From the NCBI GenBank assembly GCA_036172665.1, contig CM069876.1:43245001-43309000 (forward strand): DNA of 64,000 nt, read 5' to 3'. Both the position numbers and the translations under genes were made by a program. This DNA comes from Prosopocoilus inquinatus (Eukaryota; Arthropoda; Insecta; Coleoptera; Lucanidae). Under the pieces are notes generated by a model. The model was not told the DNA's origin, searched no databases, and saw only the letters and a list, made by a program, of their open reading frames with translations. Positions 54,750 through 64,000 of the stretch are shown one piece after another (position 1 is the first letter of the stretch; the number at the start of each line of letters is the position of its first letter).

Positions 54750-56690
54750 ACATTTGAGATTTTTTTTACTTTTTTACTTATTTTTGTACAAATTTCAGAA
54801 TATGTATATACATATATATGTATATTTTTTTATTTTTTGTTAACCGATTGTCATTTACTTAATTTATCTTCATTTAAATCGATTTTCTTGTTTATTAATT
54901 AATTCTTGATTAATAACTAACATTTATTATTATTATTAATTTATTGGTTTGATCATCATTTATTAATTCAATTTTGCTCTAATCTAGTCGATTTTCATTT
55001 GTTTATCTATTTTTTCGTAAATCGACAAACAACATTCATCGGGATTTTTCCTTTCGATTTTTTTTTAATCGAATACTGATCGAATCAAAACAAACAAAAC
55101 AAAAGCTCTCCTTCTCATTGATGGTTTTTTATTTTATTTTCGGATTATCATTGATTTAATTTTTTCCAAGAATCGATTAATTTTTCATTAGTCGATTGTC
55201 ATTTATTAATTGAATTTTGCTCTAGTCGATTGTCATTTGTTTATCTGTTTCTTTCTTCATAGGTAGACAGATGTTTTCTTTAACAAGATCCATCAGGACG
55301 ATTTTTCTTAATCGAATACTCATTGAATTGTATTTGTTTTACAGACTTTTTCTCATTAATTTATTTTTTATTGTCCGATCGTCGTTTGTTTAATTTTTCT
55401 TTGATCGATTGTCATTTATTAATTTAATTTTGTAACTTTCAACAGAATCATTCCACAGAAGATTTTTTTCTAATTCGATTTTTCGCAATCGAATAAGTGA
55501 TCGATTCGTATTTGTTTTACAGGAAGTTTTTGTTTTACTATTTAACAGCAGATGTTTTTCGACAATTAATCTTTAATTAATTTCTTTTCAGCCGATTATT
55601 AATTTTTCATTAGACAAATAATGTTTAATTTTCAATATTTGATAATTTTTTTTTCTGTAAATCGGTTAAAATTTATTAATTATTTTTTTATTAGTCGATT
55701 TATTTAATTTATTTATTTATTTTATTTATTATTAATAAATTTTTCATTAGCCGACCGTCATTTGTTTAATTTTCCATTAGCCGACTGCAATTTATTTAAT
55801 TTTCTACCATGTATTTATTTACTCATTGTTTGTAGTCGACCGTGAACTTCTTTCTTCTTCCGATTTTTATAAATCGAATACTGATCGAATCGCGTTTGTT
55901 TTAAAAGAACACCTTTTAATAATTAATTTGCTAGGTTTTTCTTTATTTTCGTATAGGCATTCATTTGTTATTTTTCTTTTTTCAAAAATCGATTAAAACT
56001 TATTAATAATTAACGTTGATGAGTCGATTGTCGATTCATTTAATTTTAATTTATTTTTATTGTTACTTGTTCATTTTCCTTTACAGTCGATTGTTACTTA
56101 TGAATCAAATTTCCTAATTTTCTGTTATTATTTTTTATTCGCTGTCATTCAACAGATTTTTTTACTTCATCGAATCGAGCAAGTGATCGAATCGAATTTG
56201 TTTTGCCTAAACTTTCTGTTTCACTATTTAACAAAAGATTTTTTTTCCAAATTTATCTCTAATTAATTTCTCTTCAGCTGATTGTCGTTCAAAGTTTGAT
56301 TTTTTTCTCATAAATCCACTTATAATTAATTAGTTTTTCATTAGCCGACTGTTACTTATTTATTTTTCAATATTTGATTATCTTTTCCGTAGATCGATTG
56401 TTTTTTATTAATTAATTTCTCATTAGCCGACTATCGTTTGTTTAATTTTCAATTAGTCGATTGTCATTTGTTTAATTTTTCATCGGCCGAATGCCATTTA
56501 TTTAATTTTCCATTGGCCGATTGTCACTTATTTATTTTTTTGCAGTTAGTCGTGAACTTCCTTTTTCTTTCGATCGTTCTTAATCGAATCACATTCGTTT
56601 TGTTGTACCAATCAATTGTTCCGTTTAATTTTTCTTTCACTTAAATGACCGTAGGTCACTTTTTCCTTTTGTTTTTAGTTCTGTTCGTAG
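54750..56690 (+). repeat. T-rich block with short 'cgattgtcattta' units
   Basis: The unit 'tcgattgtcattta' and its variant 'gccgactgt.attt' recur more than ten times between about 54840 and 56530, each followed by 'ttaattttt'. Longer phrases such as 'aatcgaata.tgatcgaatc' recur near 55070, 55310, 55490, 55880 and 56175. Orientation is uniform. Frames across it are compositional. Confidence 0.65.
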
Positions 56691-59655
56691 TTATCGGCCG
56701 TTTTCGTTTTACCAAATTTTCGGAAATACTTCCATCTTGACGACTCACCCTGTACCATCTGCTTACAAGAAAATTGAAACCTGGTACGTGAGGGGATTAA
56801 AAATAATAAGAAGACAAAGTAATTCAGGAGATGATAAAAAAAAATAAAAGTGGCTAACAAAATACGAGAATGAGGAAAAAATGGTAAAGGTTTCTTGAAA
56901 CCACCAAGGAAATACTGGAGTCAGGAGTAAAACAGAAAGCAAAGTGGAAGAAATTCTCTTGGAAATGAAGAAAAGAACAAAAGATTAGAAAACACTAACA
57001 GCTTCAGTGGGTTAATCTCAATTATAAAAATAAGAAGAACCCACTGTGTACATTTCTGGCCGAAACGAAAATGAGTCCAGACTTCATCAGCTGCTTGGAA
57101 AAAATTGAATTGTTAGATTTAATTTGTTAATTAGGCTGGAGTTGTATGTGAAAGATTGGATGTTTGGCTCAATTGAACAGTTCCTTCTTCTATATTTACT
57201 TCTCTTCTGATATATCCTTTGCTGTGCTAAAATGACCTACTCTACGAGCCCCTTAACATAGATGTCTTGTAAATCAATGATTTTCATACGTACTGGATTT
57301 AGTTTACTCGTTTTTTTTTTAATTTTCCATTATTGTTAATAGTTTTCTTCTTTTCTACGAAGTGAAGTTTGAAAATAGTGACTCGTGTTGTCATCCTTGG
57401 CTGGATATTCGTTCACCCTGGCTCTTTTTTTGCACCTTTGAACCATGCCCACGTCCGTCTCCACTGAGCTTCCAGGGGCAGCAGCTCACGAAAAGCAAGC
57501 CAAACTTGTCAGCTAGTTTAAAGTTAACTCTATTAGCGTTGGGAGTTTCTTAAGGCTTGTCTTAAAATAAAATAAATTGATAAATTAATTATTTCAAACA
57601 TATAAAAAAATATTCCATTTCTTAACTTTAAATACTCAAATTTTTAACTTTGAACATTCAACATTTTTAACGATTAAGTATAGTCTTCTCTCCCTTCTCT
57701 TAACTTACATAATTGTTCGTTCGTACAGAGTGATTGAGACCTATTAAATTCATAACTGTGCGGACGCTCAATTACATTCCACTTTGTACCGAGGGGGATC
57801 GAAAGACCTCCCCTCCCCCTCCACCCAAACCCAAAAAGAAAAAGTTATTTCTCGCCTAAACGCCGCCCTTTCTTTCTTTTTTATCATATGCCTCAATTTC
57901 TGCTCCCCCAGGCCTCCTTCTCTCAAAGCGCTCAGTCTTTCCCTCTAATAAAGAAATTCACACCCCGGTGAACCGGAGAGAATTTACTTGTTTTAAGGGC
58001 GCGAAAAGCAATCTTAATAGAACAAATCGCGCGAAATTTTTTTTTTCAACCCCCCCGAATCAAATTTTCGCCTCGCCCACTCGCGCTTGCAGATACATGC
58101 ACGGGGGGGTCCGTCCCGCTACGTGTTTCCTTTTATGTTATTATATGTATAGAAAGAAATCCCGGGGTTCCCCCTTTACGCCATAAACATATCTATTTCA
58201 TCCGTGTAACGGTTCTTTTACTGCGGGCGTTAGTAGTTTTATTATGTAAATGATAATTGTGGTAATGGCGCAGATTTTGTCGGGGTAGTTTGGGACAACA
58301 TGCTATTAAGGGCGTTGTATAAAATAAAGAGGCGCCCTTTCGTTTATTTTTATCGCTCGGGGGGGTGAAAAAAGGGCGCCACGCGAAGAAAATTAGCGCG
58401 CCAACAAAAAGGGGATGGTGGAAGTTTCTCGATGAGTTTACGAGACGGGCGACACTTGTTAAACGTTAATAAAATAACAGGTAAAAATTGAATCCTTAGT
58501 ATACAGGGTGTACCCTTCATACTTAATCGAGCTCCTAGTCCTGAACCACGCTGGAAATAAATCAAATAAAAATGAAATCTCTTCGCGGGCTTTAAGCTGA
58601 CAACTTTTTTTTTTCTGATGAATCGGAAAACATGAAATCAATAATATGTTAATTACGGATCATTTGAAAGTAAGTTCATTGGAGTGAACGGGAATTGGTA
58701 GGCGAAAGAGAATGGCGGGGGCCCGGGGGGAGGTTGGGAAGAGGGGCGGCATTGTTAAGGATGTGCCTTTCAAAAGCCACCGTCCGCACTGAATTATAAA
58801 ACTCCGAGACAAAAAAGAGGAACGCGTTACAACCGAAAATATTCGGCGAGAAAAGCGGAGCGTGAAAGCAGCCTCTCGAAGAGAGAAGAAATTACGCAAA
58901 TTCCGCTGAAAAATAACAGACCAATTCGTATGTGGAATACTAAAAAAAAAGAAAAGAAAAAGAGACTGTGTGAGAGAGAGAGAGAGTTCCCGGTCGCATA
59001 TGAAAAATGCTAGAAGCGCTTGGCTGGAAGAATCGAATCGATGCAGAACGCACGAGAGATAATCGCATGTGCGATAAATTCCTGGGATTCCCACTCTACA
59101 TCCGGTGGGGAATAATCGCGAGTAAATGCGCGTAATAAAAATTGACGCGGCGGCGGCGTCTCGACGCACCTCAAAATATATATTCAAATACCGTTCATCA
59201 ACGGCGAACAATCGGGCTCTGCCTGTGGTTATTCAGGGCACGTATGAAGGCCTATTTTTTTCATCCGCCTTCGATTTAGCAATCTATTCTGTTTTTATCG
59301 TGCAATTTGAGTGTCCAATATCGACTACCCTCTCTCGGTCTGACACACCTCCTTGTTTCGGCATCTAAATCGCTCGTGTTCTTCTCGCTGCCTCTCTTCC
59401 CTTCGGCAGGAAGGGAGGTTTCCGTCTTTCTTTATCGCGGCCTTTTATTCTCATCGTTTTTTATCGATAGTCCTTGATTACATCTTGTATTTTCCCTTTC
59501 GAGACAGTCGTTTAGGCTTTTTCGTTATGCCCATTTTCTTCTTATTTGATTTCACTCTTAAGTTGTTCGCCCGCAGAAAGAAACAATACCATTCGTTTAA
59601 CTCGATTTAATTCGAAGGTACTCTCACTTTTTACGAATTTTATTAGAGCACTTTA
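56691..59655. other. Unique noncoding sequence
   Basis: No gene recognised. Includes an ACAGGGTG-type phrase at about 58502 ('tatacagggtgtaccc') and a short (GA)n tract near 58973-58986. About 57960-58150 and 58650-59180 are GC-richer and repeat-free. Frames at 58660-59211 and others show no domain. Confidence 0.45.
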
Positions 59656-59800
59656 ATAGAAAATGCGAAATAAGATAACTCGAAACAAGAAATCTTTGTA
59701 TCTCCAATCAGAATAACGAAGATGGGATTACGATGAATACTTCTGAACTACTTAACTCATACAAGACATAATCAATTTTATTAGTTTAATTGAAAATATT
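59656..59800 (+). repeat. Dispersed repeat related to 61262-61525
   Basis: 'gaaatctttgtatctccaat', 'cagaataacgaagatgggat' and 'tacgatgaatactt.tgaac' match the units near 61262 and 61405. Confidence 0.6.
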
Positions 59801-61261
59801 GTAATTTTGTGGTGCAAATCGCAGAGTGTTTCTTTCATCCATCTGGGAACACTCCGGCAATAAATCATTTTACGATTTCGCTTAAGTTAGCCTGGACTCT
59901 GTATTTCTTTGCGTTGGTTGCACAGTTGCTGCGCCTGCGGCTGAATTTCAACATTTTCGTGGAAAGTAAATTGAATGTTTATTTTTTAAACGTTAATTTT
60001 CATCACTTTCGAGGGAATTAAATTTAATGTTTATTTTTTAAACGTCGAGACTGGTCGTAAAATCCGCGTCGCCTTAGTTTTTTGTGCCGTCTTGTTCCTA
60101 CGAATTACGTTTTTTTTGTCAACCTGGAATTATAAATTATACATGATGACATCATTGCGCAGTGTAACATTTTGGCTACTTGACAGAAATTAATTAGATT
60201 ATTCAACTTTTCCAGCAAGCCAAGCCAATCGCATGTAATTTGAAAGCTAGAATGTCTATTTCAATTAAAATAATAATTTTCTTCTTAAAAAAAAAAAAAA
60301 TTGGCCCTTACAGTTGGCTAAAAGGTAATAAGTTGAGTTACCTGCGGTTTTGATATATAAACGAAGCTGGTCATGAAATTCATTTAAGTTTAGTGATTGA
60401 TTGTAGTAATTATTCTTTTGATACCATTTTTTGAACTGTACGACCTTTTCATGCATCCTTTTGAGATGAGATCGCACATTTTAATTCATGATAAAATATA
60501 TTTACTGTAGGTGTACATTTTTTTATCAGAAATAGCTAATTGTCATTGTCAATTTAAGATTTAGTGCAATATATCAACGTATATCAAATTACTCTTAGTT
60601 TTCTTTTGAAGCTTTATTCATTTTCGTCTGTTTAACGTCTACAAACATTTTTGCCAAATTCTGCTAGTTTTGAATATTTTTGAAAATTTGTATAATGCCT
60701 CCGGTAATTAGTCATATTTATATATTTTCGATAATTAATTACTTCTGATCCACTAATTGTAAGTTTACGTGCCTCTCCAAAAACAAAGCGTGGAGAGATT
60801 ATTCCAGAAGTTTTAGAAAAATTGGCAGATCCTTGAGATCATTTAAGTTTTCAAAGCTCTGGGGATTATTATCAGACTCCGATGATCTGATTAAAAATTA
60901 TTTGTCAAGGTTCTTAAAGTTTTAGCTTCAATTTTTACATTATTTTATATTAATTTTTAATCAGAATCATCAGAATTTGCTGCTGTAATGATACTGATTC
61001 TTATGATTTGTACCGGCAGTACCTTTGGGGGGAGGGCCATGCAATTAAACGGCTTTGGTCGGTTGTTGTAATTTTGGTGCCCTGGTGGATTAAAAACTCA
61101 TCAGAGTTTGTCCCAGCCTATGCCCTTTGTTATGAACAGGTATGTTTGCGATGTTTTTCGCGTTTTCACCTAGAGGCCGTACCTTTACGCACTGGCTCTT
61201 CGTTTTTAAGTACAAGATTTTTTGTTTTGGCGTACTGAAATACTTTTTACGACGACCTTTG
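59801..61261. other. Unique noncoding sequence
   Basis: An A-run of about 14 lies near 60288-60300. Short duplication 'gaatgtttattttttaaacg' near 59970 and 60030. No gene recognised. Confidence 0.45.
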
Positions 61262-61525
61262 CGACGATCCTTTGATTTTCAATCAGAATAATGAACCTGA
61301 GATTAAGATGCATACTCCGGAAGTAACTTAGAAAAGAAACAATCGATTTTTATTACTTTATTTGAAATTGGGAAACAAGATAACTGGAAAGAAGTGCGAC
61401 CACACCGAAATCTTTGGATTTCCAATCAGAATAATGAACTAGGGATTATGGTGATGAATACTTGTGAACTAATTCAGAAAAAAAAACAATCTAATACATT
61501 AATTTAGTTGAAAATGGAAAACAAG
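61262..61525 (+). repeat. Tandem duplication, two units of about 140 bp
   Basis: Both units contain 'tttccaatcagaataatgaa' or a near match, 'attatggtgatgaatactt'-like sequence, 'aaacaatc' and 'ggaaacaagat'. Units begin near 61262 and 61405; a third, diverged copy is at 59656-59800. Confidence 0.65.
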
Positions 61526-62699
61526 ATGTTACGGTTCAGAAAACCGTTTGCAAAAGTCACCCTGCATATAACAATTTTTGTATCGCATTTATTTTCCGTG
61601 GCGCAAGTTGAAAAACGAAATAATTTGGCTCTCAGTAATTAAACGCTTCTGTACTTCCCTCGCTTGATACATCAATTAAACTTGAAACTGTTTCACTTAC
61701 ATTGACGTTGACGTTCGTGGCCACTAAACGCATTTCATTTATTTATTTTTTTTCTTCTTGTGCTCAACATTCCAGTTAAACACGTTCTGTTGACATACCG
61801 TAAATTAAAGTGACCTGCCCGCCTATGATACTTTTTTTAACTCCCTCGGTGAACATGTTGTAAGCATGTTGGCGACATCCTGCACGCGAAGGGCGGCCTG
61901 TCATTTACTCGAAGCAATTACCACGTCTCGGCGCTCACATGAAAAATTCGCAGAGTTTCTTTTTTTTCTCCCCGCGTCCGCCTCTCGTGCGCACGCCTCC
62001 CCCCCGCCACCCCCGGATGAAATTTAATTAGGGGCCCGCCGAGGAATCGGAATTATTCATTTCGCGGTAACACTGTTTGACTATAAAAGTTTAACGCGCC
62101 GAAGGTTTACGACCTCCTATTGACCCTTTTGTCGGACGCCGCCGGAATATATTATTGCGTTCATTAGAAATTTCCCTTTCCTCGGAAGGTGATTTCACCC
62201 CACCCCCCACCCCCCTCTAGTTCTCATCCCCCGCGCGATTTGCATCCAAAAACTTAACGGGGGTGAATTCAATCGGGTTTGACCTAATTACGTCGTATCA
62301 AAGAACGCCGGACAATTCGAGAGGGGGCCGAGATCGGCGGAGATGAAATCTGATTGTCGCCGACAATGGACGTGTCCGAGCGGTCATTGTGCAGACGAAT
62401 GCCCGAATCCCATTTCACTTTAAGACGCCATTCTTTAATTCGTGGTCCAATTACCACGACGGATCTTTTGTACGGCGCTTAGGGTATTTGATGGAATTCA
62501 ATTTATGTCACTGCTGACTTCAATATTTATTTCTTCAAGAAAAGAAGCTCAATTCGATCGTACTGAGCATATTAATGCTGCTACTGAAACGTTTATTACT
62601 GGAATGAGGATTGGAAGCGAGTCTCACGATGAATAAAATCCATAAAGAAACCATTGTTAATTGATCTATATGAATTAGGGATTCCGTGGGTAGTTATGA
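61526..62699. other. Unique sequence with a GC-richer, repeat-free island
   Basis: About 61900-62430 is non-repetitive and has AATTA-type homeodomain-like words within GC-rich context, which is how conserved noncoding elements often look. This is a suggestion only. No exon recognised. Confidence 0.4.
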
Positions 62700-62890
62700 G
62701 GTAGCGGATCATGATCATGCAACTGGGTAACTATTGGGTAGGGGATCATGATTATGCAACTGGGAACTTATCGGGTGCTGGATCATTATCATGCAACTGG
62801 GTAATTATTGGGTACTGGATCATTATCATCTAACTGGGGAATTATTGGGTGGCGGATCATGATCATGCACCTGGGTACTTATTATTAGAG
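62700..62890 (+). repeat. Minisatellite, five units of exactly 37 bp
   Basis: The word 'ggatcat(g/t)at(c/t)atg' recurs at 62706, 62743, 62780, 62817 and 62854, a constant step of 37. The unit continues 'caactgggtaa.tattgggt'. Few substitutions and no indels separate the units. Confidence 0.9.
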
Positions 62891-64000
62891 TATATAGAAT
62901 AGAAAATGGGGAAAAAGTGTAAAGAAATATTTACTAGAGACGTCATTTTGTTTCCCTTGCAAATTACTGTTAACTTAGAATATTATTTATCAGTTTTCAA
63001 GTAATGTTTTACGCTCTGCGAATTATTAATTAACTATTTAGGATTCGATAACGAAGTTGGTCATAAATAATCATGGATATCGGTTATTTTAAGCCGCGCT
63101 TGTTACCGTCCGTACCTAATTGTATGATAAAGCGTTGGCATTATATCCCCATTAATTTCGGCACGAACCAAGTAATTAACGAATAATATGTATGATACGC
63201 GAGCGCTTACATAACTCAGCCCGGATTCGGCGGCACACGCATATCGATATCATCATCGTCCTTGTAATAGCGAACATCGATTGCCACCGGATTGTTGGAA
63301 TTGATGGCTAGATTTCGGTTAATTACGTCAGGTCGCCTCGCTCATCAAACACGAGCGAAATTGCAGAACTCAAGATAGTTCAAGTGAGAATTTAACTCGC
63401 TCAAATGAATCTTCCGCTGATAAATCGCCGATAAAATGAATCGCGGATTATCGGATCCGGGCCCGGAGTCGCCGTCGCCGTCGTCGTCGTCCCCGTCCTT
63501 GTCGTGCGGGGGTTAATTAAAACGTCGAGGAAGTCCCGGACCCCCTAAAAATTATTATTTATCGCTCAATTAAAGTAATGCACGTCGCAGGGTAAATAAG
63601 GAGCGAAATTTATGAACTTTAAAAGCGTTTTAAACAATGGCCGGCGAGGGCGAAAATTCCATTCTTATTCAAATATCCCTCGCATTAAGCAACTTGCAAA
63701 TGGTCAACCCGACTCTCGGCATTTGATGTTGCACATTTATTTGCAGAGGCCTTTGTGTATACTTGCCTCCACCATTAAGCCCTGCGAAATTATGAAACGT
63801 AATACTCACGGACGAAGGCCCTAATCTAAAAACAAATTGTTAAATGTTTGGAAATTTGAGGAGACGACGCATTAAAACTAATGTAGTTTCGTGATGCTCT
63901 TTTTCCACCGCGCTCTGCTTCCTAATTCACTGCAACAGTTACATCTGTTTTTATAAAGTTATTTTTATGTACGTATCATACCATTACCCAAGGTAATCAA
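62891..64000. other. Unique noncoding sequence with trinucleotide tract
   Basis: A (GTC/GCC)n tract lies at about 63468-63498. About 63050-63620 is repeat-free and GC-moderate, and could be conserved noncoding DNA. No exon recognised; a 70-residue frame at 63612-63824 shows no domain. Confidence 0.45.

Noticed and set aside
58660..59211. 183-residue minus-strand frame
   Set aside because: No domain, composition follows local sequence, and another frame overlaps on the opposite strand.

Overview
The window looks like insect nuclear DNA: AT-rich, dense in repeats, with large introns, many foldback (MITE-like) elements that carry 'ACAGGGTG'-type ends, tRNA-derived SINE copies, long T-rich tracts and one full-length Ty3/Gypsy LTR retrotransposon. 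Nothing bacterial, plasmid-like or CRISPR-like is present. The insect order cannot be fixed from sequence alone.

Host coding content is very small. Two internal exons on the minus strand (17743-17907 and 9643-9821) carry consensus splice sites and join in frame. They encode the end of one immunoglobulin domain and the start of the next, as in an arthropod cell-adhesion protein of the sidestep/nephrin-like class. The 7.9 kb between them is an intron filled with mobile elements. The other exons are outside the window or unrecognised, so much of the window may be intron of this gene.

Layout: 1.1-3.3 kb is a degenerate A-rich repeat block with a foldback. 5.1-6.9 kb holds tandem repeats and 7.3-8.4 kb T-rich duplicated sequence. 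9.0-9.4 kb is a small TIR element with a triplicated left end. 10.2-17.3 kb (inside the intron) holds four foldbacks, a long-range inverted pair and a ~260-bp T-rich tandem repeat. 20.5-21.4 kb and 38.8-39.6 kb are diverged copies of one dispersed element. 21.6-25.1 kb and 27.4-28.7 kb hold tandem repeats. 31.9-33.9 kb holds SINEs and a 1.8-kb palindrome. 35.0-35.6 kb is a TA-flanked TIR element. 37.2-37.4 kb is a palindromic MITE. 39.6-40.4 and 49.3-56.7 kb are T-rich repeat blocks with a 213-bp satellite (51.7-52.6 kb). The right end (57-64 kb) is mostly unique, with a 37-bp minisatellite.

The one complete unit is the Gypsy element at 40409-49270, transcribed on the minus strand and inserted in the T-rich block. 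It has two 1354-bp LTRs that I read as identical, a 4-bp TTTT target duplication, a primer site resembling tRNA-Lys usage, an intact gag (486 aa), an intact pol (1056 aa with protease, RT, RNase H and integrase in that order) reached through a canonical A AAA AAC -1 slippery heptamer, and a polypurine tract. No env is visible. By sequence it is young and could be active. A diverged relic of a related LTR may lie at 29.9-30.1 kb.

I did not find a clearly new gene system. The unusual structures are repeat-based: a palindrome that embeds SINE copies, T-rich blocks sharing a GATCGTC(A/T)TTTGT motif, and a satellite core shared by three distant loci.
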